Notes: generated by a model not told the origin, from the letters alone. A stretch of DNA of 52,439 nt from Veronia nyctiphanis (GCF_004116385.1 NZ_PEIB01000036.1:1-52439); one strand, 5' to 3'. Shown: positions 35,660 through 45,753, counted from the first letter of the stretch. Numbers and translations: made by a program.

Positions 35660-35806
35660 CTGCTCAGCGAATGCTGAGGGGGATGGGCTGCTTGTTCTAA
35701 CGAATCGCTAAAAGCAACGCCATTCCACATTTATCCTGCTGGAATGGTTCGTTGACCTCAATCTCATTGTCTCCATTCCGGCTGTTTTGTTTTTCGGAGA
35801 CAGATT
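35660..35806 (+). promoter_or_regulatory. Structured leader of MetRS-like gene with competing hairpins
   Basis: Hairpin CTCAGC/GCTGAG (35663-35678, GAAT loop) comes first. CCATTCCA (35720-35727) pairs with TGGAATGG (35740-35747), but GGAATGG can also pair with CCATTCC at 35773-35779. TGTCTCC (35768-35774) pairs with GGAGACA (35796-35802), which contains the ribosome site GGAGA before the ATG at 35807. The two last pairings share bases and exclude each other. A U-rich stretch (3584-35 nt before the start, GTTTTGTTTTT at 35784-35794) follows the alternative stem. No T-box consensus is seen. Bases 35447-35659 show nothing else. Confidence 0.5.
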
Positions 35807-37306
35807 ATGACTACGTATACCACCACCCCAATATTCTATGCCAATGGTGAACCTCATCTTGGCCATGTTTACAGCGGTATTCTTGCCGATATTTTTCATC
35901 GTTATCGCCGTTTGATTGGTCAACCCAATGTGCTCATTACGGGTACTGATGAACATGGAAAAAAGATTGCGCTGGCTGCGGAGGCACATCAGAGAGACAT
36001 TCACAGCTTTGTTGATGAAAAAGCGAAGGCGTTTTCTGACCTGTGGGAGAGCTTTTCCATTACGCCCGATGTGTTTGTCCGAACGACAGACGTTGAACAC
36101 AAGGCAAAGATCCGTGAGATTTGGTCTCGCTTGGTCAATAAAGGAGATATCTTCCTCGGCAGTTATTCCGGTGAATATTGTGTGGCTTGCGAACAGTTCT
36201 ATTCGGAGCGTGAATTAAACAATAAGCGCTGTCCGGTGCATGGTAAAGAGGTAGAGACAGTTGAAGAAGCCACCTACCTTTTTCGCCTTGAAAACTATCG
36301 TCAGTCACTGCTGACGTTTTATCGAGATAACCCTGATTTCATCACTCCCAGACATTTTCAGGAAAGCCTTATCGAACAGTTGGAGATTGGCGAATTAGAA
36401 GACTTGTCGGTTTCAAGAGTGAACAACAGCTGGGGCGTAAACGTACCGGGCGATGTTCATACTGTATATGTGTGGATTGACGCGCTGTTTAGTTATATCA
36501 CCGCCATTGAGCGTTCAGGGGGAAGTCAGCAAGATATCGCCGAGACAGTGCATGTGCTTGGAAAAGACATTTTGAAGTTTCATGCCATCATTTGGCCTGC
36601 ATTTCTTCTGGCGCTTGATTTACCTTTGCCAAAAAAACTCGTCGTGCACAGCTGGTGGACTATCGAGGGCAAAAAGATCTCTAAATCGAACCCTGAAACA
36701 ACGGTCAACCCAAGAGTATTCTCGGACAAACTGACGAGTGACGGTTTGCGATATGCCTTTACTCGCCAAAAGCCGTTATCGAGAGATGGCAATGTCTCTA
36801 TCGTCGACTTTATCGAGCTAGTTAACGCTGATCTTGCTAACAGCTTTGCAAATTTAGTGAAACGCAACAATACCCTTATCCAAAAGCACTTTAATGGTGA
36901 ACTACCGAAGTGGGAATCGATATTGAACGACGACCAGTGCAAAGCACTGTTTGAAACCAGTCTGGAGGTATTAAACGATATTAGGCAGGCATATGAAGCC
37001 TTCTCACCCTATGAAGTGACGGTGCGTTGTAAACAATTAGTGGATGATGTGAATAGTTTTTTCCATTGTCGGCAGCCCTGGTTAATCAATAAAGGGCTGG
37101 AGCATCAGCATGTTGCTGCAACCTGCTTTGTTGTGGCCAATATTGTCAGGCAAGTTGCTATTGCTGTGTCTCCCATTACCCCAGAGCTGTCTGCGAGTGT
37201 ATTGTCTGAGTTTGGAGAGAAGTTAGACGATACATGTTGGGAAACGCTGAGCTTGGATGAAAATATCAGACTGACCTCTGTTAACAGCCATTTTAAGAGA
37301 GTCTAA
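35807..37306 (+). CDS. Methionyl-tRNA synthetase-like protein, short class I form
   Basis: This 499-aa class I aminoacyl-tRNA synthetase has the HIGH motif as HLGH (17-20) and the KMSKS motif as KISKS (290-294). It also shows TGTDEHGKKI, a zinc-site CVACEQFYSE...CPVHG (CxxC...CxxH), and VYVWIDALFSYI. It charges tRNA-Met with methionine if active. It lacks the C-terminal dimerisation domain of the E. coli-type MetG (about 677 aa), so it is probably a second, accessory MetRS; the housekeeping gene is expected elsewhere. It is divergent from an EamA exporter and has a structured leader. Self-protection against a methionine analogue or MetRS inhibitor is a possibility, not shown. Confidence 0.87.
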   Translation: MTTYTTTPIFYANGEPHLGHVYSGILADIFHRYRRLIGQPNVLITGTDEHGKKIALAAEAHQRDIHSFVDEKAKAFSDLWESFSITPDVFVRTTDVEHKAKIREIWSRLVNKGDIFLGSYSGEYCVACEQFYSERELNNKRCPVHGKEVETVEEATYLFRLENYRQSLLTFYRDNPDFITPRHFQESLIEQLEIGELEDLSVSRVNNSWGVNVPGDVHTVYVWIDALFSYITAIERSGGSQQDIAETVHVLGKDILKFHAIIWPAFLLALDLPLPKKLVVHSWWTIEGKKISKSNPETTVNPRVFSDKLTSDGLRYAFTRQKPLSRDGNVSIVDFIELVNADLANSFANLVKRNNTLIQKHFNGELPKWESILNDDQCKALFETSLEVLNDIRQAYEAFSPYEVTVRCKQLVDDVNSFFHCRQPWLINKGLEHQHVAATCFVVANIVRQVAIAVSPITPELSASVLSEFGEKLDDTCWETLSLDENIRLTSVNSHFKRV

Positions 37307-37617
37307 CTCACTGTTATAAATGCAAAATAAATAACAACTGCGATTAAGTGACACCGCTTGACGCAGTTGTTGCCAGTATTCACTGCTCTTTAGTCTGACT
37401 ACTTTGCTGCGATAATAAATTTAATATCACCATTGAGACTTTTGTTTCAATATTACACCCCGTCATGAAGCAACAGTGTCATTTTGATATCTCGAATATA
37501 AAACAGGTTTATCAGCAACTGAATTCAATATTTACTGTGATTAGCACTAATTTAGTTATCGCAAACTCTTTACTCACTTTGGAGTGAAGATAATTTGGTT
37601 ACATACGGAAACGTGTT
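37307..37617. other. Intergenic region with hairpin after MetRS-like gene
   Basis: AACAACTGCG (37333-37342) and CGCAGTTGTT (37362-37371) form a 10-bp stem with a 19-nt loop, possibly a terminator without U-tract. The rest holds the chemoreceptor promoter; nothing else is recognised. Confidence 0.5.
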
Positions 37618-39477
37618 ATGGAAATATTTAATTCGCTCAGGAACAAGTTAATTGCGGCGTTGATCATTGCTGTTTTTTCAATGGCGCTCATTGTAACGCT
37701 TTTTTCTTCTTCTCAGCTACATTCGCAGACTGTCGAGAACCTGTCCAGTAAGGCGAACTTGGTAAGTCAGCAAACAAGTCAATACATTGAAGGCTGGCTT
37801 CAATCAAAAGCAGCTATCATCGAAAGTTTGGCCAAGAACGTGTCGAATGAGAATACGTTGAAGTCACTTAAGCAAGCGCAGATGTCGGGTGAGTTTTATG
37901 AAGTACTTTACGGTAGAGATGATGGTTCGACCCTGCTGGCGGTAGAAGACCATTTTCCAGCTGATCCGAGAGTCAGACCTTGGTATCAAGGAGCGGAAAG
38001 AAATAAAAAAACCATTATCACGAGCATTTATAACGATGCAAAAACCAAAGAACTGATGGTGACGATTGCTCATCCGGTTATCAACGAAAAGGGTGCGGTA
38101 ACAGGTGTTATTGGAGGTGATCTGACACTTGATTATCTGTCTAAGATCGTCAGTGAGATAGGGTTGGGTGGGAATGCCTCGGCCATGTTGCTTGACGCCG
38201 GTGCCAACTTCATTGCACACCCGAATAACAAGTTCAAAGGACAACCCGCTTCGGTTTTCAATATTGCTCTCAATCCGGAAACGGTAAGTGCTGCTGTGAG
38301 CAGCGGTGAGGTGATACATCTTTTTCGAAACGGCACCGAGAAGCTCTATTTCTTCAAAACGGTTCAGGCCTTGGGTTCTGAATGGATCATTGGCATCGAG
38401 ATGGATCAGCACACTGAGTTTGCAGCCTTTGACGACCTGCGTATCGATCTATTTTTTATTGTGATTGCCGTTCTGGCGGTGATAACCAGTCTTGCTTCAT
38501 GGTTAATCAAGTTGTTGGTGCAGGATCTTCAGCGGGTTTCCCAGGCGATGAAAGAAATTGCCAGTGGTGATGCAGACTTAACGCAACGGATAGAGCCGCA
38601 TAGCCACGATGAAGTGGGTAACCTGGCGCGAAACTTCAATACATTTGCTGAAAATATCCATGCGACGCTGAGTGCCGTCAAACAGGTGAGCGACTCTCTG
38701 GCCGAGCAATCAAAATCGTCGGCTGATTTCACCCGATCTAGCAGCGAACGCATTGCCATTCAACAAAATGAAATCAATATGGTAGCCACTGCCATTGATG
38801 AGCTGTCAGCCGCGACACAGGAAATAGCGAGCAATGCTGAAACTACCGCCCATCTTTCAGACGAGGCGGTAAGTTGCTCCGAATCAGGTGCCGGTCAGGT
38901 CAACCAGAGTCAGGTATCGATAAACAACTTGTCGCAGGAAGTTGAAATGGCCACCAATGTCATTACTGAACTCCATATACATTCACAAAGCATCAGCTCT
39001 ATTCTCGCTACCATTCAGGATATTGCGGAACAGACAAACTTATTAGCGTTGAATGCAGCGATTGAGGCGGCCCGTGCAGGTGAGCAGGGCAGAGGCTTTG
39101 CCGTTGTAGCTGACGAGGTAAGGGTACTGAGTCAACGCACACATGACTCAACCCGAGAAATCCAATCAATGATTGAAACGTTGCAAAACACCGCAGGGTC
39201 AGCGGTAAACATTATGAACGAAAGTAAACACCTTGCTGATACCAGTGTCGACGATGCAAACTCGGCAACCAGCAGCCTGACACAAATTACGGGTGCGGTA
39301 TCGTCAATCAGTGACATGGCGACACAAATAGCGTCGGCTGCGGAAGAGCAATCTCTGGTGACAACCGAAATTACCCGGAATACGAAGGGAATAAGAGATG
39401 CGTCTGACCAATTGGCATCAGAGGCCGAAGTGGCTGCAGCGCAGGCTGGTGAACTGTCTTCTCTATCTGGCAGTTAA
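37618..39477 (+). CDS. Methyl-accepting chemotaxis protein (dCache-HAMP-MCP signal)
   Basis: This 619-aa chemoreceptor has an N-terminal membrane helix, a periplasmic double-Cache sensor (about 35-275) with the WYQGA segment typical of dCache_1, and a second membrane helix near 280-300. Then come HAMP ([20 protein letters not shown]) and the long cytoplasmic coiled coil. The CheA/CheW-binding hairpin tip [20 protein letters not shown] is intact from about residue 471. It signals ligand binding to the chemotaxis array. dCache sensors often bind amino acids, but the ligand here is unknown. It appears monocistronic. Confidence 0.95.
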   Translation: MEIFNSLRNKLIAALIIAVFSMALIVTLFSSSQLHSQTVENLSSKANLVSQQTSQYIEGWLQSKAAIIESLAKNVSNENTLKSLKQAQMSGEFYEVLYGRDDGSTLLAVEDHFPADPRVRPWYQGAERNKKTIITSIYNDAKTKELMVTIAHPVINEKGAVTGVIGGDLTLDYLSKIVSEIGLGGNASAMLLDAGANFIAHPNNKFKGQPASVFNIALNPETVSAAVSSGEVIHLFRNGTEKLYFFKTVQALGSEWIIGIEMDQHTEFAAFDDLRIDLFFIVIAVLAVITSLASWLIKLLVQDLQRVSQAMKEIASGDADLTQRIEPHSHDEVGNLARNFNTFAENIHATLSAVKQVSDSLAEQSKSSADFTRSSSERIAIQQNEINMVATAIDELSAATQEIASNAETTAHLSDEAVSCSESGAGQVNQSQVSINNLSQEVEMATNVITELHIHSQSISSILATIQDIAEQTNLLALNAAIEAARAGEQGRGFAVVADEVRVLSQRTHDSTREIQSMIETLQNTAGSAVNIMNESKHLADTSVDDANSATSSLTQITGAVSSISDMATQIASAAEEQSLVTTEITRNTKGIRDASDQLASEAEVAAAQAGELSSLSGS

Positions 39478-39726
39478 ATGGTGAAATAGCCAGATTCGGT
39501 CTGTAAATCTCACTTTGGCTTACTCATTATTCGGGGTGAAATCACCCGATGGTCATTCGAGACCAAAGGAAAAACTTGTTTATAAACAGAGCTCCCATTA
39601 TACAAAGCGTGACCTGCTACTTACATCAGTCATTGGCTTATCTTTCGTATTCTGATAATTGCATGGTGTTTTTTATTTACGTTCAATGTACAGTAATGCT
39701 ACGAAGAGCAATGAGTTTAAAACAAC

Positions 39727-41142
39727 ATGCAAACACTACAACAACTCCCAATGCCCCCCCAATCCGGCTTGCTTGGCCATGTGAGTGAACTAAAAAAACC
39801 AGACATACACCGGCAGATGCTGGCTTGGATAGAAGAATACGGTAATACATTTCGTATCAAACTCGGTATGAAAGATGTATTGGTTCTTGCTGATCCAGCG
39901 CAGATTAAAACAGTACTGAAAGAGCGACCAGAGCAGTTTCGACGCATCAAAAGCATTGAAAGCGTTTTTGAAGAAGCGGGCCTAAATGGTATTTTCTCGG
40001 CGGATGGAGAACGCTGGAAGCATCAAAGAAAGCTTACAGAGCCCATGTTTCAGCCTTCTCATTTAAAAAGCTTTTACCCGAAGTTAGCTGAAATTACTTG
40101 CCGTTTAGAAAGCCGATTTGCCATGTTAGCCCAAGTAGGTGAAGTCGTTGAACTCGTCGATGAATTCAAACGTTATACCATTGATGTAACGTCACTTTTA
40201 GCGTTTGGCGAAGACTTCAATGCAATAGACAAAGGAGAGACGCCGCTTTCTGCAAGTCTTCGTGATGTCTTCCCAACGATCAACCAAAGAATCAAATCGC
40301 CTGTTCCGCTCTGGCGCTTTTTCAAAACCAGCAAAGATAAACAGTTTGAGCAAAGCCTGAATGAAGTAAAACGCTTTGTTTCATCATGTATTGAAAAACA
40401 GCGTAACGCTCTGTCTGACAAGCCTGAGCTGGCAGACGCACCTGAAAATATGCTTCAGGTCATGCTATCTGAACAGCGACAAGACCCTACTCTCACAGAC
40501 AAAGAGATTGTCGCTAATGCTGTCACCTTGCTGCTTGCAGGAGAAGATACCACCGCAAACACGCTGGCTTGGATGGCTTATCTTGTGAGTTATGATTCGG
40601 TAACATCTGGCCAGTTAAATACCGAGCTTAATGAACATGCGTATGAGACATTGCCTTGGCCGATACCAAGGCTACCTATCACCACCGCCATTATGTACGA
40701 AGCGATGCGACTTAAACCCGTCGCACCTCAGATTTATATGGAGTCATTAGAAGATAACGTGGTTAGTGGCATTACACTGAAAAAAGGAACGCCAATTTTC
40801 TGTATGTTGCATGCTAGCGGTTTCAACCCTGAGTTGTTCAGCCAACCCAAGACGTTTGATCCGAATCGGTGGTTAGAACGCGGTGGAGCATCATTCTCAC
40901 AACTTCAGCCTTTCGGCGGTGGAACGAGATTATGTCCGGGGCGCTCGCTGGCAATGATGGAAATCAAACTGGCCTTTAATGCACTTTTCAAGAAATTCAC
41001 GATTGAGCCACAGCAGGCAGCCGAAGAGGTCATTGAGCAATTTGCTTTTACCATGTCGCCCGTTGGTTTTAATGTGAAAGTGAAATTGCGTGAACAATCA
41101 AAACCTAAGCCAGTCAAATCGGAAGAAGCTCTATCGAGATAG
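39727..41142 (+). CDS. Cytochrome P450
   Basis: This 471-aa haem monooxygenase has the I-helix oxygen motif AGEDTT, the K-helix ExxR as EAMR and the haem loop FGGGTRLCPGRSLA with the thiolate Cys403. The meander PxRW is visible as DPNRWLERGG. There is no membrane anchor, so it is soluble and needs a separate electron donor; no ferredoxin or reductase gene adjoins it. Its sequence style (WKHQRKLTEPMFQPSHLK) is closer to fatty-acid/terpenoid-type P450s of the CYP4/CYP102-like clan than to camphor-type ones, but the substrate is open. Its ribosome site is weak. Confidence 0.93.
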   Translation: MQTLQQLPMPPQSGLLGHVSELKKPDIHRQMLAWIEEYGNTFRIKLGMKDVLVLADPAQIKTVLKERPEQFRRIKSIESVFEEAGLNGIFSADGERWKHQRKLTEPMFQPSHLKSFYPKLAEITCRLESRFAMLAQVGEVVELVDEFKRYTIDVTSLLAFGEDFNAIDKGETPLSASLRDVFPTINQRIKSPVPLWRFFKTSKDKQFEQSLNEVKRFVSSCIEKQRNALSDKPELADAPENMLQVMLSEQRQDPTLTDKEIVANAVTLLLAGEDTTANTLAWMAYLVSYDSVTSGQLNTELNEHAYETLPWPIPRLPITTAIMYEAMRLKPVAPQIYMESLEDNVVSGITLKKGTPIFCMLHASGFNPELFSQPKTFDPNRWLERGGASFSQLQPFGGGTRLCPGRSLAMMEIKLAFNALFKKFTIEPQQAAEEVIEQFAFTMSPVGFNVKVKLREQSKPKPVKSEEALSR

Positions 41143-41314
41143 TGAAACGATAGTGGTAAACACAGGCGATGATGCAGTGCTCAAATGCTGATACTTTTGT
41201 CGCCTGTTAGTTATGACATCAAGGTTAAGTGACGCGAGGGCAAAATCGTGAGGCCTCATAGGGCCAGCAAGATGAGCTGACCCGCTGAAGATGTTAAAGC
41301 GTTAGCATAGGTAG

Positions 41315-41560
41315 CTACTTAGTGGCGCAGAACGCATCATAAGCTGCCTGTGTATTTTCAAACCCTTCTTCCTTTGCAAGCTCCCAAGAACGGACGCATT
41401 CATTTTTACTCTCGCACCATGTGTAACCTGCCGAGCCGATACAACCATATTCATCACGATCAGACCCTGGCATCGATGCGTTTGGTTTTTCTTGATTGGT
41501 GTAGGTGATACAGCCTGAGAGTAAAACAGACAACAAAGCAATAAAGGTGAGTTTTTTCAT
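41315..41560 (-). CDS. Small cysteine-containing lipoprotein
   Basis: This 81-aa protein has a lipoprotein signal with lipobox LSGC (Cys17). The mature part carries the motif DEYGCIGSAGYTWCESKNEC with three cysteines and a final DAFCATK, a pattern I associate with small secreted proteins in proteobacteria, without known function. It is probably anchored in the outer membrane. A second reading frame across the same DNA has no such features. Monocistronic. Confidence 0.82.
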   Translation of the reverse strand: MKKLTFIALLSVLLSGCITYTNQEKPNASMPGSDRDEYGCIGSAGYTWCESKNECVRSWELAKEEGFENTQAAYDAFCATK

Positions 41561-41857
41561 ACTACTACTCCACGTATTTACAGACTTTAAGAAGGTTTGC
41601 AGTGTGAGAGTCTACACACCAGTGACTCCGCAGCAACAAAAGACTCACTGAATTTATGCTTACGCTGTTTTGGTTTAATAAGTGAAGCAATGCTCATCTT
41701 TGCGCCTAATTTCTTATCATTTGCCTGCTTGCAACAGGGCAAATTCACAGTTGTGAGTCAAAACCTTTTAGAGCTAAGACGTAAGCTTAAAACGACGAAA
41801 GGAAGATAAAACAACAAAAAATAAAGCAGGCATGGAGTAATGCCTCAAGGAGGAGTG
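41561..41857. other. Intergenic region, no gene seen
   Basis: About 300 bp between divergent genes. A 70-codon plus-strand reading frame is present but has no ribosome site or recognisable features. No repeat or operator seen. Confidence 0.4.
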
Positions 41858-42301
41858 ATGGGAACAGCAGAAACGGTGTCGTTGTTAGCGGCGGGATTAT
41901 TTTTTCTCACTGGATTGCTGACAGGCATTTGGAAGTATTTACAAATTATGGCGTCGGAGAAAGGTGAAGCTCACCCTTACGTCGATATTTGTCACCGCAC
42001 GTCATTAATGTATTCATTTGCGGCGATCTTGCTGGCAAAGTTCGCTGAAGTCAGTCAACTTGACGACACTATTGAAACAATGGCCGCGCTTGTCGTGCTG
42101 GTTTATTTCGTTTATGCCATTTTGACTTATATGCTTCATGGCTTACTGCAAGACACAGATAATCAACTTAGAAAGCCATTTCTGCTCGGGCGTTATCGCC
42201 TGCCGAAAGCGGTGATCTCATTCAGTATGTGGTCGTTAGTCGTTGCCGAGGTGGGTGGCTTTCTCGTGTTGTTCTATGGGGTTGTGATCGCGGTTGTCTG
42301 A
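41858..42301 (+). CDS. Small inner-membrane protein of unknown function
   Basis: This 147-aa protein has four membrane helices (about residues 5-27, 48-68, 78-98, 122-145) and a short loop LLQDTDNQLRKPFLLGRYRLPK. I choose the ATG at 41858 because AAGGAGGAGTG, a near-ideal ribosome site, lies just before it; the ATG six codons upstream would overlap that site. HYVDICHR-like PYVDICHRTSLMYSF between helices 1 and 2 is a notable polar motif. Family not recognised. Confidence 0.78.
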   Translation: MGTAETVSLLAAGLFFLTGLLTGIWKYLQIMASEKGEAHPYVDICHRTSLMYSFAAILLAKFAEVSQLDDTIETMAALVVLVYFVYAILTYMLHGLLQDTDNQLRKPFLLGRYRLPKAVISFSMWSLVVAEVGGFLVLFYGVVIAVV

Positions 42302-42330
42302 AAATTATCAGCTTTCAGGCGCCATAGCGA

Positions 42331-42376
42331 GCACGCTTAGGTAGGCTATCCTAAACGTGCGACCTTTTATTTTTCT
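42331..42376 (+). terminator. Intrinsic terminator between convergent genes
   Basis: GCACGCTTAGG pairs with CCTAAACGTGC (one C-A mismatch) around an 8-nt loop, followed by GACCTTTTATTTTT. It ends the plus-strand membrane-protein transcript and overlaps the 3' end of the convergent gene. Confidence 0.75.
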
Positions 42377-42921
42377 GCTGAATATGGGTCTTCTGCCATT
42401 AAATAGGCTCTTAAATCGGCTTTTTGAGGATGGTTTTGCAGCCACTGCCGGACAGATTGAGCTTGTTCATAGGCCTCTCGGCCAAATCTATCGCTATATA
42501 TGTCACTAAAATGATCTTTGGCGCTTTGGCTGCGAATTGTTTTCTGCCATTCAGAAGTAACAAGGGCGTTAAGAGAGCCTGCTAAACCCTCAGATTTGAG
42601 CAGTTCCCATTCCCCCTCATCAAGCCAAATACCACCAACCATATTGCTATAATCGACACGATGTGCGTTATGCGCCGATATTTTGAATTTACGCATAATG
42701 CTGCCAGAAACCGGGCAAAGTAGTGCTTTTTTGGTATCTGATATTTCAGTGTCAAACTGAATATCATCAGCGAACTGATAGTCCTGGTTTCGCTCTTTCC
42801 ACGCAACAAAATCTTCAATCAATATCCAGTTGCCAGCACAAGACGAGCAAGTATGTGCTCGAAATTGGCCTTCCAAAAAGCTAGGTTCTAGCTTGCCATT
42901 TCCGCAGTTTGTACATTTCAT
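42367..42921 (-). CDS. Zinc-ribbon (TFIIB-type zinc finger) protein
   Basis: This 184-aa soluble protein begins with a zinc ribbon, CTNCGNGKLEP...AHTCSSCAGNWI (CxxC...CxxC). Then comes a second half-motif, LLCPVSGSIMRKFKI...SNMVGGIWLDEGEWELL, which matches the TFIIB-like zf domain seen in small bacterial proteins (Cys-Pro...GIWLDxGE). The C-terminal part is charged and unrecognised. It probably binds zinc; function unknown. I start at the ATG at 42921; a GTG five codons upstream is the alternative. Confidence 0.8.
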   Translation of the reverse strand: MKCTNCGNGKLEPSFLEGQFRAHTCSSCAGNWILIEDFVAWKERNQDYQFADDIQFDTEISDTKKALLCPVSGSIMRKFKISAHNAHRVDYSNMVGGIWLDEGEWELLKSEGLAGSLNALVTSEWQKTIRSQSAKDHFSDIYSDRFGREAYEQAQSVRQWLQNHPQKADLRAYLMAEDPYSAEK

Positions 42922-43034
42922 TATTCTATTGCTCACTTTTGTAATATTTCGCTTTCAAGTACAAGCTAACCATAATTTCTTCGAGTAAGAATAAGCAAAA
43001 CTGATAACTTACAGCGGGCTTCACGATATAAGCA

Positions 43035-43054
43035 GGGCGCAATCAAATGCGCCC
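43035..43054 (-). terminator. Terminator-like hairpin after SMP-30-like gene
   Basis: Perfect stem GGGCGCA/TGCGCCC with a 6-nt loop, 38 bases after the stop on the minus strand. The following minus-strand sequence is TGCTTATAT, a poor U-tract. Confidence 0.5.
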
Positions 43055-43091
43055 ATTAATGTGTTTGAGTTGAGGTTTGTGATTATATTTT

Positions 43092-44159
43092 TCAGTAAGA
43101 AAGAGAGGCGATGTTTGGCCCTTCCAGCGTACCGATGTAGAGCTTGTCTTTTTCGGGCTGCACTGAGGTAATACCGCCAAGTGTTTGAGCGGTTTCATCG
43201 TGAAAACTTTGGATGATTTCGCCATTCTGGTTCAACTGTGCAATCAGTCCATAGTGGGTCGGGCGGGGCACCGTCCATTGCGGCAACTTAGCAGCCAGCT
43301 CTTTGATGAATGGCATGGTATGGATCAGATCGAGCACTTCGCTTCTTGGTAAGTAAAACGTTAACCAGAATGTACCATCGTCAGCGGTTGCGATGCCGTC
43401 AGGGAAACCCGGAAACTTTTCAGAAAAAATCTCTGTTTGTCCATATCGCTCTGGCGTCAGCCACACGCGCATAGTCCTGTAGCCATAGCTTTCATTGACT
43501 AAGACAAACTGTTGGTCTTTTGATACCGCAACACCATTAGCAAAGTAGAGGTTATCAGCAAGAAGACTGAGTGTTTTTTCTTTTGGATAGAAAGAAAAGA
43601 GTCGACCGCTAGGGTTGCCAGATAATCCCTCAAAATTCCCCTGATCAAGCTCGAAATAGAGTGTCGCGTCACTGAAGTAAATTGTGCCGTCATCGGCAAT
43701 ATCGAGATCGTCAGCCAAGCCAAGCGGTTTGCCATCAAACTGGTCGACCAGTGTTTGTAACGTCAAAGCGGGATCTAGTAGGAGTAACCCTTTCTCTGCA
43801 TCAGCAATGATCAGGTTTTCTTCGCTATCAAATGCCAGCCCAAGCGGGCGTCCACCTGTATTTGCCAGCGTTTCCCATCCACTGTCTGGGCACTGGCGCA
43901 GAATATCGCCATTGTCGGTACCAGTATGCACACAACCACGTTGGTCAATCGCTACGTCTTCGCCACCACGTAGCCCTTGAGGGAGAGGGATCAGAGTTGC
44001 TGAACGTAATTTATCGTTCACCGCAAGCACACCTTCAAATGGCAGGGCTTGAGAAGGGGTGTAAGCGTAAGCGGTAATGGGTGACGGGTATAGAAGCACC
44101 CAACCAGCAAATAACGCAGCAGCTAAGAGCGTTGCGAGAGCAACATTTCGATGTTTCAT
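43092..44159 (-). CDS. SMP-30/strictosidine synthase-like beta-propeller protein
   Basis: This 355-aa protein has an N-terminal membrane anchor or uncleaved signal (ALATLLAAALFAGWVLLY) and a six-bladed propeller: GGEDVAIDQRGCVHTGTDNG, GRPLGLAFDSEENLIIADAEKG, ADDLDIADDGTIYFSDATLYF, NGVAVSKDQQFVLVNESYGYR and FPDGIATADDGTFWLTFYLPR. The blades match strictosidine-synthase-like/APMAP and gluconolactonase families, which are calcium-dependent lactonases or esterases in many cases. Substrate unknown. The ATG at 44159 follows AAGGA; the GTG just before is an alternative. It lies in the same direction as lldD, 147 bp downstream. Confidence 0.87.
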   Translation of the reverse strand: MKHRNVALATLLAAALFAGWVLLYPSPITAYAYTPSQALPFEGVLAVNDKLRSATLIPLPQGLRGGEDVAIDQRGCVHTGTDNGDILRQCPDSGWETLANTGGRPLGLAFDSEENLIIADAEKGLLLLDPALTLQTLVDQFDGKPLGLADDLDIADDGTIYFSDATLYFELDQGNFEGLSGNPSGRLFSFYPKEKTLSLLADNLYFANGVAVSKDQQFVLVNESYGYRTMRVWLTPERYGQTEIFSEKFPGFPDGIATADDGTFWLTFYLPRSEVLDLIHTMPFIKELAAKLPQWTVPRPTHYGLIAQLNQNGEIIQSFHDETAQTLGGITSVQPEKDKLYIGTLEGPNIASLSY

Positions 44160-44306
44160 CACATTCCTTATGATATCTGGGTTTATTCACCGCGACAGTT
44201 GTCATAAGGCGTGAGTTTATTCCAATACACTATGTATTTTTTTCTTATTGCTGCAAAGGCGGCCATATTCATTGCGTTACTTATTTTTTACACAATGGGT
44301 TGTTTA

Positions 44307-45455
44307 CTATAGGCTAACTTTCCCATTAACCAAAAAACTTGAATCCAGCCCATCGACCGATTTTGCGCCAGTGAGTGTCATCGCGACTTGTATTTCTTTC
44401 TTATAGAGGTCGAGTAAGGATTCAACACCTGCCTGCCCATTGGCTGCCAGCGCATAGATAAACGAACGGCCTAACAATGCGCAGTCTGCGCCGAGTGAGA
44501 GCATGCGGACGACATCAAGCCCAGACCTGATGCCCGAGTCGACCAATATTTTCGTGTCACCTTTTATCGCATCAGCAACGTAAGGCAGCGCTTTTGTCGT
44601 CGATAAAACCCCATCAAGCTGTCGACCGCCGTGGTTGGAGACCACAATACCGTCAGCGCCAAATCGTACTGCATCTTTCGCGTCCTCAGGGTCGAGGATT
44701 CCTTTTATCACTATGCTGCCTTGCCACATATCGCGGATCCATTCGAGATCTTTCCATGAAATAGAAGGGTCAAAATTATTGCCGAGCCAACCGATGTAGT
44801 CATCTAGCTTTGTCGGACTTCCCCTGTATGCAGATATATTGCCAAGGTCATGCGGTTTTCCCATCAGCCCAACATCAAAAGCCCAGCGGGGATGACGAAC
44901 CGCTTGAAATACTCGGCGTGCAGCTGCAAACGGACCACTCATGCCTGAGTGAATATCGCGGTATCTTGCGCCGGGAACGGGCATATCAACGGTAAACACT
45001 AGTGTTTTGACACCAGTAGCCTGCGCGCGTTCCAGTACATTCTTCATAAAGCCTCTGTCTTTGAGGACATAAAGCTGAAACCATATCGGGCGATTTAATG
45101 CCGGTGCGACTTCTTCAATTGGGCACACAGAAACTGTCGACAGAGTAAAGGGTATGCCTCTGGCATCTGCGGCTTTTGCTGCCTGAACCTCACCACGACG
45201 GGCAAACATACCTGTCAGACCTACTGGTGCCAATATAAGCGGTAAATCAAGCTTTTCACCAAACAGCGTCGTTGAGAGATTCAGTGCTGACATATCTTTT
45301 AATACACGCTGTCTCAGGGCGGTTTGGCTGAGATCAGTACAATTCCTGGCCAGTGTGTCTTCCCGATATGACCCACCATCAATGTATTCAAATAAAAACG
45401 GTGGTAACCGTTTTTTAGCGGCCAGACGAAAATCTGTTGGCGAAGATATCAACAT
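44307..45455 (-). CDS. lldD: L-lactate dehydrogenase (FMN-dependent, quinone-linked), LldD
   Basis: This 382-aa FMN-dependent alpha-hydroxy-acid dehydrogenase is very close to E. coli LldD from end to end: [84 protein letters not shown] and [19 protein letters not shown]. The catalytic histidine lies in [12 protein letters not shown] (about residue 275). It oxidises L-lactate to pyruvate at the inner membrane and passes electrons to quinone. I start at the ATG at 45455, matching E. coli. The usual partners lldP and lldR are absent, so uptake must be encoded elsewhere. Confidence 0.95.
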   Translation of the reverse strand: MLISSPTDFRLAAKKRLPPFLFEYIDGGSYREDTLARNCTDLSQTALRQRVLKDMSALNLSTTLFGEKLDLPLILAPVGLTGMFARRGEVQAAKAADARGIPFTLSTVSVCPIEEVAPALNRPIWFQLYVLKDRGFMKNVLERAQATGVKTLVFTVDMPVPGARYRDIHSGMSGPFAAARRVFQAVRHPRWAFDVGLMGKPHDLGNISAYRGSPTKLDDYIGWLGNNFDPSISWKDLEWIRDMWQGSIVIKGILDPEDAKDAVRFGADGIVVSNHGGRQLDGVLSTTKALPYVADAIKGDTKILVDSGIRSGLDVVRMLSLGADCALLGRSFIYALAANGQAGVESLLDLYKKEIQVAMTLTGAKSVDGLDSSFLVNGKVSL

Positions 45456-45753
45456 AATCTCTTTGTCTAAATGCACATACTATGTGAGTGAGTCTAAAGC
45501 GGACTGCCCGTTCCGTCTATTTCCGTCTATTTCGGTATGTTGATGGTAACGATGAGATCCCACAACGGTGAGCGTCGATGACTAACGGGGTGATGTTTCT
45601 ATTATCTTGCCTTTTAAGGACTCTCTGTTGAAAGGTTTTAAACGGCCAGTATCAGCAATGAAGCACTGGCGTGAGAAAAATCCAATACGATAAGTTAGAC
45701 CATGGAATCGATAAGACAAACAGTGTTAAACGTTGCAAAACAAGGAAGAGACT
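45456..45753. other. Divergent promoter region upstream of lldD
   Basis: About 300 bp holding promoters for lldD and the acidic protein gene. A short tandem CCGTCTATTT repeat occurs at 45512-45532. I see no clear LldR palindrome. Confidence 0.4.

Noticed and set aside
35660-35806. T-box riboswitch before the MetRS-like gene.
   Set aside because: No AGGGTGGNACCGCG-like T-box sequence or specifier-loop architecture is visible, and T-boxes are essentially absent from gammaproteobacteria.
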